This document shows, in pieces, positions 16,722 through 24,886 of a stretch of 64,000 nucleotides of DNA. Positions within the stretch are counted from its first letter, which is position 1, and every line of letters begins with the position of its first letter. Position numbers and translations under genes: made by a program. The notes under the pieces were generated by a model that was not told the DNA's origin, did no database searches, and worked only from the letters and a program-made list of their open reading frames with translations. The stretch comes from CAYOWQ01 sp964407695 (GTDB lineage Bacteria; Planctomycetota; Phycisphaerae; Phycisphaerales; SM1A02), in the NCBI GenBank assembly GCA_964407695.1, contig CAYOWQ010000009.1, positions 62,001 to 126,000 of the forward strand. Reading direction: 5' to 3'.

Positions 16722-17972
16722 CTAAATCCTGCCGAAGACAACGCTCACATTGTGACCGCCGAACCCGAACGAGTTATTGATGGCGTATCGAATCGATTTC
16801 TGCTGGGGCTGGTTGGCCACGAAGTTGAGATCGAAGCCTTCATCCGGGTGTTCCAGATTGATGGTTGGGGGCATCACGCCATCGTGAAGGGCCATGACCA
16901 CCGCCATGGATTCGATTCCGCCCGCCGCTCCCAAGGCATGCCCGGTCATCGATTTGGTCGAGCTCATGGCGAGGCGATGGGCGTGCGGACCAAAGAGACC
17001 CTTGACGGCGCGCACCTCGGCGGCATCGCCAAGTGGGGTCGAGGTTCCATGGGCGTTAATGTACTCGACCTGGTCGAGGTTGAGCTGGGCGTCGCTGATG
17101 GCGGCCTTCATGGCCATCTGGGCGCCGGTTCCGGCTTCATCTGGCGCTGCAATATGATGGGCGTCGCCCGAGGATCCGAAGCCGAGCACCTCGGCATAAA
17201 TCCTGGCTCCACGCGTCTTCGCCTGCTCGTATTCCTCGAGTACGAGAACGGCAGCGCCCTCCGAGAGGACGAATCCATCACGGTCGCGATCAAACGGACG
17301 AGAAGCCTTCTCGGGCGCGTCATTTCGGGCCGAAAGCGCCTTCATTGCAGCGAACGATCCGATGCAGAGCGGCGAAACCGCCGCCTCCGATCCGCCGCAG
17401 AGCATCACGTCGGCATCGCCGCGCTGGATCAGGTGGAAGGCAGCGCCGACAGCGTGCCCGCCGGTTGCGCAGGCGGTTGCGGTGGCGGTGTTGGCGCCCT
17501 TGAGGTTGAAGCGAATCGACACATTGCCGGCACATGCATTCACCATGAGCTTGGGCACTGTGAAGGGGCTGATCTTTCTCGGGCCGGTCTTGATCAGCTT
17601 GGCGTGCCCTTCCTCGATGGTAATGATGCCGCCGATTCCGGAACCGATTGCCACGCCCCGGCGAAACGGATCGCCGGACTGGAAGTCGAGTCCGCAATCC
17701 GCTGCCGCTTCAATAGCCGACATCATGCCGAGGGCACAGAATCGATCCATCCGCTTGAGCTCAAGGTGCTCAATCGCCGAGCCGGGGTTGAAATTCTTCA
17801 CCTCGCCCGCGATTCGGACGGTCCACTGTTCGTCCTGCTCGAAAGCCGTGATCGGTCCGATGCCGGAACGGGACGCCAGCATGGCCGACCATGTGTCCGG
17901 AGCGGTCGCCCCGAGACAAGTGACCGCACCAACACCCGTCACCACCACTCGCCGGGCCTGTATCACCCGCAT
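16722..17972 (-). CDS. fabF: 3-oxoacyl-[acyl-carrier-protein] synthase II
   Basis: Condensing enzyme that elongates acyl-ACP with malonyl-ACP in fatty acid synthesis. The catalytic Cys is in TACATGGHAVGAA, the first His in NAHGTSTPLGDAAE, and the Lys/His region in KSMTGHALGAAGG, giving the Cys-His-His triad. I prefer ATG at 17972 over 17981 because AAGGA lies 8 bases upstream of it and gives a 416-residue protein of typical length. It is the last gene of the rpmF-plsX-fab operon, 87 bp downstream of acpP. Confidence 0.95.
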   Translation of the reverse strand: MRVIQARRVVVTGVGAVTCLGATAPDTWSAMLASRSGIGPITAFEQDEQWTVRIAGEVKNFNPGSAIEHLELKRMDRFCALGMMSAIEAAADCGLDFQSGDPFRRGVAIGSGIGGIITIEEGHAKLIKTGPRKISPFTVPKLMVNACAGNVSIRFNLKGANTATATACATGGHAVGAAFHLIQRGDADVMLCGGSEAAVSPLCIGSFAAMKALSARNDAPEKASRPFDRDRDGFVLSEGAAVLVLEEYEQAKTRGARIYAEVLGFGSSGDAHHIAAPDEAGTGAQMAMKAAISDAQLNLDQVEYINAHGTSTPLGDAAEVRAVKGLFGPHAHRLAMSSTKSMTGHALGAAGGIESMAVVMALHDGVMPPTINLEHPDEGFDLNFVANQPQQKSIRYAINNSFGFGGHNVSVVFGRI

Positions 17973-18059
17973 CGGCGCCATCCTTCATTGATGAATGATA
18001 TGGAGACAGAAACCGGGCGCACGCCACGGGGTCGACGCAAGTGGCTCAGCACCCTCATT

Positions 18060-18308
18060 TCAGTTTGAGCCGAGGTTGGCCTTGATGTACTCGATCGCCT
18101 GGCCGACGGTCTGAATCTTCTCGGCCTGTTCATCTGGAATCGAGGTTTCAAACTCGTCCTCGAATTCCATGACCAATTCGACGGTGTCGAGACTGTCGGC
18201 GTTCAAGTCGTTGGTAAAGCTCGTGTCGCGACTGATTTCGCTCTTGTCGACACCCATCTGTTCGGCGACGATATCGATGACTTTGGCTTCGATTTCGGCT
18301 TCGGTCAC
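18060..18308 (-). CDS. acpP: Acyl carrier protein
   Basis: An 82-residue ACP that carries acyl chains on 4'-phosphopantetheine in type II fatty acid synthesis. The attachment serine is in NADSLDTVELVM. I chose GTG at 18308 (VTEAEIEAKV), because GAGGAG lies 9 bases upstream and the length then fits the family. The upstream in-frame ATG at 18365 would add 19 unrelated residues. Position between fabG and fabF is the classical one. The protein is strongly acidic, as expected. Confidence 0.95.
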   Translation of the reverse strand: MTEAEIEAKVIDIVAEQMGVDKSEISRDTSFTNDLNADSLDTVELVMEFEDEFETSIPDEQAEKIQTVGQAIEYIKANLGSN

Positions 18309-18414
18309 GGTCGGAATCTCCTCAGCGTAATGCCTCGGCGACGGACATGCCGAGCAACCGGTCACTATAGCGTCGCCAACGCATTCTGCAACGCGAACCG
18401 GGCACCCCCGGAGG

Positions 18415-19149
18415 TCAGCCGGTCAACCCCCCATCCACGGTCAGGACCTGGCCGGTCAGGTAGCCGGCACCATCCGAGGAGACATAGGAAACGGCCTCCG
18501 CGATGTCGGCGACCATGCCGAATCGGCGGACTGGGATGTTTTTCAGCACCTCGTCCTTCACCGCGCTGGGCAGGCCCTGAGTCATCTCGGTATCCACAAA
18601 GCCCGGCGCGACCACGTTGGCCGTAATCCCCTTGGCCCCCAACTCCTTGGCGATCGTCTTGGTCAGTCCGATCAACCCGGCCTTGGCGGCCGCATAGTTG
18701 GCCTGCCCGGCGTTCCCGGTGATCCCGGACACCGACCCAATATTGACAATTCGGCCAAAACGTCCGCGCATCATCGGCCGGGCGGCTGCACGGCACGCGA
18801 CGAATACCGATCGCAGATTGACATTGAGGACGGCGTCAAAATCCTCATCGGACATGCGCAGTATCAATCCGTCACGGGTGATTCCGGCGTTGTTCACCAG
18901 GATGTCGAGGCGCCCGTGATGCTCGGCGACTCGATCAATGAGGTCGGCAACGGCCCCGGAGTCAGCCACATCAAGGGCTGCCGGCTCGGCTGAACCGCCT
19001 TCAGCGCTAATCTCGGCGGCCAGGCCCTCCAATTGGACGAGGGCGCGGCTCGCCAGGACCACATGGCGGCCGTCTCGTGCCAACCTGAGTGCGATGGCCT
19101 TTCCAATTCCGCGACTCGCTCCGGTGATGATGGCGACGCGTTTGTCGAT
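18415..19149 (-). CDS. fabG: 3-oxoacyl-[acyl-carrier-protein] reductase, probable ATC start
   Basis: NADPH-dependent SDR reductase of fatty acid elongation. It has the Rossmann motif TGASRGIGKA, NNAG, and the active-site Tyr and Lys in YAAAKAG. The first in-frame ATG/GTG/TTG codons upstream (19203, 19206) lie on the far side of a strong intrinsic terminator hairpin and have no ribosome binding site. In contrast, AGGAG (19156-19160) is followed after 6 bases by an ATC at 19147-19149. Initiating there gives MDKRVAIITGASRGIG and a 244-residue protein, the normal FabG length and N-terminus. A one-base sequencing error (ATG read as ATC) is the simple alternative. The enzyme identity is secure. Confidence 0.9.
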   Translation of the reverse strand: MDKRVAIITGASRGIGKAIALRLARDGRHVVLASRALVQLEGLAAEISAEGGSAEPAALDVADSGAVADLIDRVAEHHGRLDILVNNAGITRDGLILRMSDEDFDAVLNVNLRSVFVACRAAARPMMRGRFGRIVNIGSVSGITGNAGQANYAAAKAGLIGLTKTIAKELGAKGITANVVAPGFVDTEMTQGLPSAVKDEVLKNIPVRRFGMVADIAEAVSYVSSDGAGYLTGQVLTVDGGLTG

Positions 19150-19161
19150 GGGATGCTCCTC

Positions 19162-19194
19162 AAAAAGAAAAACCCCTGCACGGGGTGCAGGGGT
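19162..19194 (-). terminator. Intrinsic terminator inside the fab operon
   Basis: On the minus strand ACCCCTGCA pairs perfectly (9 bp) with TGCAGGGGT around a 5-base loop, followed by TTTTTCTTTTT. It sits about 40 bp after the lipoprotein stop and directly before the fabG ribosome binding site. Confidence 0.85.
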
Positions 19195-19235
19195 GTATAT
19201 CACCAATGTACGCGAACTTCAACAGGTTCGGCAGG

Positions 19236-20009
19236 TCATTGACCTGGCATACGCGTCGGATCGGGAATCGGCTCTCGATCCGGGACACCGCCCGGATCGC
19301 TGGGCAACGCATCGGGACTCGAAATCGCTCCGGTGTCGGGGTTTTCGATGTACCGCTTCGTGATGATGATGAGGTCATCCGGTTGCTGGGCGATCTTGTC
19401 TTCCCGGTCGAGGATCTCGTACCACGAAGAAATCCAGTTGGCGCCGCTCAATTTCTCAATCATGTGCGGGGGGCACTTCTCAGCCTCGAAGGAGAACTTG
19501 TCGCCCGTGGAGGTGTATGACCAGAGCTGCGGCTGAATATTCAGCTTGGCGCCATCGGAAAGATCAAACTCCGCCAGCGCACACATCTTGTCATATCGCC
19601 CTTCACCCGTCTGAATGTTGATCTGCTTGATCGACGTGGCCATTGACGCGAGCTGGCCGGTCTTCACGAGATGGTCCAAGCCGAATGTGTCGAGCGGATT
19701 CAGGTATGAACGCACGCCGTTCTCATTGCCGCGTGCGAAGGCATCGAAAAATTTCAGGATGGCGATCCGAGCTTCGGTGCTCTCCGGGGCGCGCTCTTCG
19801 GGGAACTTGATGCGCGGATCAATGTTATGCGCCGCCATCAACTCCTCGATGCTGGTCGCCTTCGGCGGCGCTGGCGGCGGCGGTGGCGGCGGCGGTGGCG
19901 CAGCCTGAACGACGGGCTGTTCCTCTTCTCCGCATCCCGGAAGCAGGACCACACCCATGCAAAGGGTTGCGAGCGTTGACGCTGCCACAAAGAACTTACG
20001 GTTGGTCAT
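19236..20009 (-). CDS. Lipoprotein of unknown function inserted between fabD and fabG
   Basis: A 257-residue protein with a clear lipoprotein signal peptide: hydrophobic residues about 7-23, then the lipobox LLPGC with Cys at about residue 26. A run of nine prolines follows as a linker. The globular domain (about 50-225) contains DPRIKFPEE and FDAFARGNENGVRSYLN, a pattern vaguely like NTF2-like or DUF4019-type domains, but I do not assign a family. The C-terminus is Pro/Asp-rich. It overlaps fabD by 14 bp and is followed by an intrinsic terminator. Its place suggests an envelope role co-expressed with lipid synthesis. Confidence 0.75.
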   Translation of the reverse strand: MTNRKFFVAASTLATLCMGVVLLPGCGEEEQPVVQAAPPPPPPPPPAPPKATSIEELMAAHNIDPRIKFPEERAPESTEARIAILKFFDAFARGNENGVRSYLNPLDTFGLDHLVKTGQLASMATSIKQINIQTGEGRYDKMCALAEFDLSDGAKLNIQPQLWSYTSTGDKFSFEAEKCPPHMIEKLSGANWISSWYEILDREDKIAQQPDDLIIITKRYIENPDTGAISSPDALPSDPGGVPDREPIPDPTRMPGQ

Positions 20010-20910
20010 GGCTGACTACCTCTGCCTTTCGATCGATTCGCCGCATGAGCCCCTTCAGCACGCTGCCAGGAGCCAGCTCATGATAACCGGACGGATGGCG
20101 GGCCAGCATGGCCGCACAGGATTCCGCCCAGCGAACGGGTCGTACCAACTGTTCGACGAGCCGCTGACGCAGAAGTTCCGGGTTTTCGGCGACGTGAGGC
20201 TGAGCGGTCACGTTCGACCAGACTTCGGTGGAAGGCTTCTTTAACTCAATGTCTGATAAGGCTTTGCGCATGCCATCGGCGGCCGGTTCCATGAGCGGGC
20301 TATGAAACGCCCCGGCCACTGTCAGCATCGAAGACCGAAATCCGCGTGTCTGGGCGATTTCGGCCGCACGCGTGCACGCGCTCGCATGGCCTGAAAGCAC
20401 GATCTGGCCGGGAGCATTGAAATTGGCGCAAACGAGCACCTCCGACCCGCGAGCTTCGCTGCAGACCTCCTCGGCAGCCGCCTCATCAGCGCCGATCAGC
20501 GCCACCATTCCGCCCTGTGACGCCTCGGCGGCGGCCTGCATCAATTTTCCCCTCAGGGCGACCAGTCGCAATCCGGTGGCGAAATCAAAGACCCCGGCAA
20601 GACAGAGAGCGGTGTATTCACCAAGCGACAATCCGGCCGTCGCGGCTATGGGCTGCGATTCAGCGGCCGAGAGCGCGCCAAAGCAAGCCATTGAACACGC
20701 GTAGATCGCGGGCTGGCTGACGTCGGTGCGGTTGAGGCGATCGGCCGGACCCTGAAAACACAACTCGGAGAGCGGTGCACCAAGCGAGTTGCCAAGGATC
20801 TGGTCGGCCTCGCGGAAGACTGCAGCAGCAGCGGGGAAGTGCGTGGCCCACGCATTTCCCATTCCAACCGTTTGGGCCCCTTGCCCGGGGCAGAGCACGG
20901 TGATAGCCAT
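19996..20910 (-). CDS. fabD: Malonyl-CoA:ACP transacylase
   Basis: Transfers malonyl groups from CoA to ACP, 304 residues. The nucleophile serine is in GLSLGEYTALC, where the residue before Ser is Leu rather than the His of E. coli GHSLG; this variant is seen in other bacterial FabD-like proteins. The second catalytic residue is His in VAGAFHSPLM, and the N-terminal PGQGAQ motif is present. A good Shine-Dalgarno (AAGGG) lies 7 bases before ATG at 20910. It follows fabH by 24 bp and overlaps the downstream lipoprotein gene. Confidence 0.93.
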   Translation of the reverse strand: MAITVLCPGQGAQTVGMGNAWATHFPAAAAVFREADQILGNSLGAPLSELCFQGPADRLNRTDVSQPAIYACSMACFGALSAAESQPIAATAGLSLGEYTALCLAGVFDFATGLRLVALRGKLMQAAAEASQGGMVALIGADEAAAEEVCSEARGSEVLVCANFNAPGQIVLSGHASACTRAAEIAQTRGFRSSMLTVAGAFHSPLMEPAADGMRKALSDIELKKPSTEVWSNVTAQPHVAENPELLRQRLVEQLVRPVRWAESCAAMLARHPSGYHELAPGSVLKGLMRRIDRKAEVVSHDQP

Positions 20911-20934
20911 GAAAACACCCTTCCGAATCGATAG

Positions 20935-21936
20935 TTAGAGCTGCCAGACGCTGCTGGCCCAGGTCAAGCCGGCACCAAAGGCCACGAGAATGATGCGGTC
21001 ACCCCGAGCGATCTTGCCGCCCTTCCAGACCTGATCAAGACAGAGCGCCACCGAGCCGGCGGAACTGTTTCCGTAGTGATCGATGTTGATATGAACCTGA
21101 TCGTCGCGAAGACCGAGCCGCTCCTTCGCAGCCTCGATGATTCGGGCATTTGACTGGTGGCAGATGTATTGCCGAACCTGATCCGAGCGGAGCCCTGTCT
21201 TGGCGAGCGCATCCTCGATGGTCTCGCGAAACTTGGTTACGGCAAACCGAAACACTTCGCGACCATTCATTCGCAGGCAACCGATTCGGATCGGGTTGTC
21301 CCTGTCGGCGGCCGGGATGTCGATGCAGCGACGCGGCAGGTACAGCGTCTCCCAGCCCCGCCCGTCTGAGCCCATGTGCTGATACATGCATCCCAAGGAT
21401 GGATTCTCATCCCGGACAAGCACAGCAGCACCGGCGGCATCTCCAAAGAGGATCGACACGGTGCGCTCAGAGAAGTCAATGATGTTGCTCATGACGTCAC
21501 AGCCGATGACGCCGATGGCGCGATGCCGACCCGCTCGAATCAGGGAATCGGCCACGTTGATGGCGTAAACATATCCGCTGCATGCCGCCGTCAGGTCGAA
21601 GGCAGGCGCGGGGGTTGCGCCGAGATCGGCGGCGATGCGACACGCGATTGACGGCACATTCATTTCCTGGGTGCAGGAGGCGAACACGATAAGATCAAGG
21701 TCGGCGGCCTTCATTCCGGCGTGCGCCAGTGCGCGGGCGAGCGCGTCTCGTCCCAGGGTGAACGTGCCTTCGCAGCGCGGATCAACAATGCGGCGCTCCC
21801 GGATGCCGGATCGCTGGTGGATCCACTCGTCCGATGTTTCGAACATCTTCTCAAGGTCGACGTTCGACAGCACCCGGTCGGGCACCCGAGAACCTACCCC
21901 CGCGATTCGTGTGCCGTACGCCGGTTGGGCGTTCAT
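20935..21936 (-). CDS. fabH: Beta-ketoacyl-ACP synthase III
   Basis: Starts fatty acid synthesis by condensing acetyl-CoA (or branched acyl-CoA) with malonyl-ACP. The Cys-His-Asn triad is visible: LTAACSGYVYA, ICHQSNARI and YGNSSAGSV. It is 333 residues, close to family length. The ATG at 21936 overlaps the plsX stop (ATGA). Specificity for straight or branched primers cannot be read from the sequence. Confidence 0.95.
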   Translation of the reverse strand: MNAQPAYGTRIAGVGSRVPDRVLSNVDLEKMFETSDEWIHQRSGIRERRIVDPRCEGTFTLGRDALARALAHAGMKAADLDLIVFASCTQEMNVPSIACRIAADLGATPAPAFDLTAACSGYVYAINVADSLIRAGRHRAIGVIGCDVMSNIIDFSERTVSILFGDAAGAAVLVRDENPSLGCMYQHMGSDGRGWETLYLPRRCIDIPAADRDNPIRIGCLRMNGREVFRFAVTKFRETIEDALAKTGLRSDQVRQYICHQSNARIIEAAKERLGLRDDQVHINIDHYGNSSAGSVALCLDQVWKGGKIARGDRIILVAFGAGLTWASSVWQL

Positions 21937-22973
21937 GCCACGGGTTCCCCGACCCCGCCCTCTCGCTCCATGGCGGCGAGCCGCGAGGTGATCATGTCAT
22001 TAATGCCGCAGGCGACAAACTGCCTGGCGCGCCAGACGGCGTTCTTGATCGTTCGATCCTTACTGGAACCATGGGAAATCAGGCAGATTCCGTTGACGCC
22101 GAGAAGCGGTGCACCGCCGTATTCGTGGTAGTCGTGCTTGGAATAGATGCTCTTGACCACCGGCTCGAACCGGATGGCAAGTTCTGGGTCGATGTCGAAA
22201 ACTTCTCGCGCGATGGCTTTGAAGATGCCCTCACTGAGGCCCTCAGCCAGCTTGATCATGACGTTCCCCACAACACCGTCGGTGATCACCACGTCGGCCG
22301 CACCGTCAAACACCGCTCGACCTTCGATATACCCGATGAAGTTCACATCCTCCGCGTCGCGCAGGCGGTCGCGAGCTTCCTTCATTTCCGCGGTGCCCTT
22401 TTGCTCTTCACCGCCCACATTCATCAGGGCCACCCGAGGTTGACTGATCCCAAGGATGTGGCGGGCGTAGGCATCGCCCATGACGCCGTATTGAGCAAGA
22501 TGATGCGGCTTGGGTTCGATGTTGGCGCCGACATCGATGAGCACGATCGGTCCGCCGAATGTCGGTACGGTCACCGCGATTCCGGGACGATGAACATTCG
22601 GCAATCGGCGCATGTGCATCTGCGCTGCGGTGACGCACGCGCCGGTGTTTCCCGCGGAAACGATGGCATCGAGATGGTGCGCTGGATCGGCCTTCGGCGA
22701 CGCCATTCGCGACATGACCACGATGGAACTGTCCAACTTCGAGCGGACCGCTTCGACCGGCGGTTCATCCATCCCGATGACCTGCGTGGTGCCGACAACT
22801 TCAATCCGCGAATCGTTGACCCCTCGTTCCCGGATTCCCTCGCGAATGACATCGGCGTCGCCAAGCAAGACGAGCGTATCGTCCGCCTCCAGCCCCTCCA
22901 GTGATTGCAATGCACCTTTCAAGATCGGATCGGGGGCGTAATCGCCCCCCATCACGTCAACACCGATCCGCAT
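21933..22973 (-). CDS. plsX: Phosphate acyltransferase PlsX
   Basis: Converts acyl-ACP to acyl-phosphate for phosphatidic acid synthesis. The N-terminus GVDVMGGDYAPDPILKGAL and later VSAGNTGACVTAAQMH and ITDGVVGNVMIKLAEG are characteristic. It is 346 residues long and sits 3 bp after rpmF, in the common rpmF-plsX-fabH order. PlsC, the later acyltransferase of this pathway, is encoded at 1.0-1.8 kb. Confidence 0.94.
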   Translation of the reverse strand: MRIGVDVMGGDYAPDPILKGALQSLEGLEADDTLVLLGDADVIREGIRERGVNDSRIEVVGTTQVIGMDEPPVEAVRSKLDSSIVVMSRMASPKADPAHHLDAIVSAGNTGACVTAAQMHMRRLPNVHRPGIAVTVPTFGGPIVLIDVGANIEPKPHHLAQYGVMGDAYARHILGISQPRVALMNVGGEEQKGTAEMKEARDRLRDAEDVNFIGYIEGRAVFDGAADVVITDGVVGNVMIKLAEGLSEGIFKAIAREVFDIDPELAIRFEPVVKSIYSKHDYHEYGGAPLLGVNGICLISHGSSKDRTIKNAVWRARQFVACGINDMITSRLAAMEREGGVGEPVA

Positions 22974-22976
22974 GGA

Positions 22977-23165
22977 TCATTCGCTTTCGGTGGGAGATTT
23001 GACGCTCAGACCGGGACGAACATAGCCGCAGCCGCCGCAGGCGACATGAGGCCGCTTTGCAGCGCCGCAGTTCGGACAGAGCACGGTCTGCTCCGGCTTG
23101 ATCGCGTGGTGGCTACGGCGTCGGCGCGTCCGACCGGGCGATGTTCTGAAGCAGGGTTGAGGCAT
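22977..23165 (-). CDS. rpmF: 50S ribosomal protein L32
   Basis: A 62-residue basic protein. It has the bL32 N-terminal pattern (RTRRRRSHHAIKPE) and a zinc ribbon with two Cys pairs, CPNCGAAKRPHVACGGCG, so it is the zinc-binding (C+) form. It is the first gene of the lipid operon, an order conserved widely. AAGGA lies about 9 bases upstream of the ATG at 23165, and a plausible sigma-70 promoter precedes it. Confidence 0.95.
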   Translation of the reverse strand: MPQPCFRTSPGRTRRRRSHHAIKPEQTVLCPNCGAAKRPHVACGGCGYVRPGLSVKSPTESE

Positions 23166-23206
23166 GGCGAAATCCGTCCTTACGAGGGCTCGATAGGGAA
23201 TCAGGA

Positions 23207-23235
23207 AGGTTAAGAAGGCGGCGAGTGAATGTCAA
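23207..23235 (-). promoter_or_regulatory. Predicted promoter of the rpmF-plsX-fab operon
   Basis: Reading the minus strand, a perfect -35 TTGACA (23230-23235) is followed after 17 bases by TAACCT (23207-23212), a moderate -10. It is about 40 bp before the rpmF start. The -10 matches consensus only in part, so the call is tentative. Confidence 0.5.
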
Positions 23236-23295
23236 GGTATGTCGGCTGACCCGAACCGGTGTCAGGGGGATGGAAACCGCCGCTACACTGCACCG

Positions 23296-23859
23296 ATGCC
23301 CATTCCCCGGCTTGAACTGGAAGACACCGCCTTAATCATCATCGACGTTCAGGAGAAGCTGATTCCGTCCATTGTCGATGCCGACCGCGTGGTTCGAAAT
23401 TGTGCCATTCTCCTGCAGATGGCTCGGGAACTTGGGATTCCCGCCGTTGTGACTGAGCAGAATGTCGGGGGACTTGGCCGCACAGTTCAAGAAATTGCCG
23501 ATGCGCTGCCCGACCCTTCCTCCCGAGTCGAGAAGACGACCTTCAGCGCCATGGTCGACCTCGTGGCAGAGATGCTGCAGGAACATCGTCGAGGGACGGT
23601 GATTGTGGCTGGGCTTGAAGGACATGTCTGCGTGCTTCAGACGGTGCTCGACCTCCAGGCGGCTGGCCGCCAGGTCTTTGTATGCACCGATGCCACCTCA
23701 AGCGGCCAACGCGAGCAGATCGGTTACGCCTACGAACGCATGCGGGCCGCCGGGGCAGTACTCACGGGGGTGGTCTCAGCAATGTACGAGCTCATCGGCG
23801 ACTGCTCGCACCCCTCATTCAAGGCATGTCTGGGTCTGGCCAAATCGGTTGCGTGGTAG
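23296..23859 (+). CDS. Isochorismatase-family cysteine hydrolase
   Basis: A 187-residue alpha/beta hydrolase with the family's Asp-Lys-Cys triad: Asp in LIIIDVQEKL, Lys in VEKTTFSA and Cys in GLEGHVCVLQT. The cis-peptide region precedes the catalytic Cys. I prefer ATG at 23296; the in-frame TTG or GTG codons upstream overlap the promoter region of rpmF. It resembles the YcaC/nicotinamidase-like subgroup of unknown substrate. It is divergent from rpmF. Substrate cannot be assigned. Confidence 0.85.
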   Translation: MPIPRLELEDTALIIIDVQEKLIPSIVDADRVVRNCAILLQMARELGIPAVVTEQNVGGLGRTVQEIADALPDPSSRVEKTTFSAMVDLVAEMLQEHRRGTVIVAGLEGHVCVLQTVLDLQAAGRQVFVCTDATSSGQREQIGYAYERMRAAGAVLTGVVSAMYELIGDCSHPSFKACLGLAKSVAW

Positions 23860-23905
23860 CCGAAATGCCCCGATACCGGACAAGGGCCTACACTTGTCCA
23901 CAGCC

Positions 23906-24088
23906 ATGGAACTCTATCAACAGCTCGTCAGACTTGTAAACGAAGCCGCCGCGGATATTGAAAAGGCCCAGGGTGGCAACAAAGCCGCCGGCACTCGGGC
24001 TCGAAAAACGATGCAGGACATCCGCAAGCTTGCCCAGGAAATCCGGGTAAAGATTCTGGAGATGCGCGACGAACCTCAGGCGCCGTGA
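23906..24088 (+). CDS. Hc1-like (histone H1-like) small DNA-binding protein
   Basis: A 60-residue protein, starting at ATG 23906 (MELYQQLVRLVNEAAADIEK). The core ADIEKAQGGNKAAGTRARK followed by a helical segment ending KLAQEIRVKILEMRD resembles the N-terminal domain of chlamydial Hc1 histone-like proteins (DLAKAEKGNKAAAQRVR in the family, from memory). It lacks the long Lys/Ala-rich C-terminal tail. Members of this short type occur in planctomycetes, verrucomicrobia and chlamydiae, and are thought to coat DNA or RNA. It lies 46 bp after the isochorismatase-like gene. Confidence 0.75.
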   Translation: MELYQQLVRLVNEAAADIEKAQGGNKAAGTRARKTMQDIRKLAQEIRVKILEMRDEPQAP

Positions 24089-24222
24089 GATCGTCGCGGC
24101 GGAGTCTGGGGAGTCTGGGGCTTCTCGGGTTCGTTGCGGTTGTCACGACCAGGCGAATGCTCTTGGCGGAGGGTGTTGTGGTAATCTCCGAGCCGCAATC
24201 CCGACCCTGACGGAGTGAGCCG

Positions 24223-24696
24223 TTGCCATCCAGCCTGCTGTTCGAACTTGACGGAATTGATCTCAATGCGGTGGCGTGTCCTCCGGACCGGCTTGGCGAA
24301 ATCAATCCGCAGGCGGGGCATATGCGCCAGCTTGATTACGTGATCTGGCAGAACGACGAGATCACATCCGTTCTTGGGGTCAAACACGTGAAGCCGGACG
24401 AATTCTGGGTGCCGGGGCATATCCCGGGGAGGCCACTCTTTCCGGGTGTCTTGATGATCGAGGCGGGTGCGCAATTGAGCAGCTATGTGTATCGGGCGAA
24501 GAATCCCGGCTCCGGTTTCATCGGATTCACCCGATGCGATGACGTGGTATTTCGGGGCCAGGTGGTGCCCGGGGATGTCCTTCTTGTGCTTGCCAAGGAG
24601 GTGGAGATCCGACCGCGGCGGTTTATCTGCAAGAGCCAGGGCGTGGTGAGCGGTCGATTGGTCTTTGAAGCAACGATCACCGGCATGCAATTCTAG
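24223..24696 (+). CDS. FabZ-like 3-hydroxyacyl-ACP dehydratase
   Basis: A 157-residue hot-dog fold protein. The motif HIPGRPLFPGVLMIEA contains the catalytic His and, in the helix that follows, the Glu of FabZ/FabA-type dehydratases. A TTG start at 24223 is supported by GGAG 7 bases upstream. It lies away from the fab operon. It could supply the dehydration step missing from that operon, or serve lipid A or another acyl pathway. It starts 134 bp after the Hc1-like gene, with tRNA-Lys just downstream. Confidence 0.83.
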   Translation: MPSSLLFELDGIDLNAVACPPDRLGEINPQAGHMRQLDYVIWQNDEITSVLGVKHVKPDEFWVPGHIPGRPLFPGVLMIEAGAQLSSYVYRAKNPGSGFIGFTRCDDVVFRGQVVPGDVLLVLAKEVEIRPRRFICKSQGVVSGRLVFEATITGMQF

Positions 24697-24754
24697 AGAA
24701 TTCCGGGTGGTTCTTTGCCGCCTTGAAGGCCATCGCCTATATTCCCGGCTTCCT

Positions 24755-24827
<73 letters not shown>

Positions 24828-24886
24828 CTTTTCGTTGACTTCCTACCGGGCTGCGATGCGGGCATCAACCGGGCTACGATTTCACC

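Noticed and set aside
16692..18068. Long open frame on the plus strand opposite fabF
   Set aside because: It is an antisense shadow of fabF, with Gly/His/Arg-rich composition and no family pattern.
21834..22904. Long open frame on the plus strand opposite plsX
   Set aside because: Antisense of a well-supported plsX; the translated sequence is His/Arg-rich with no motif.
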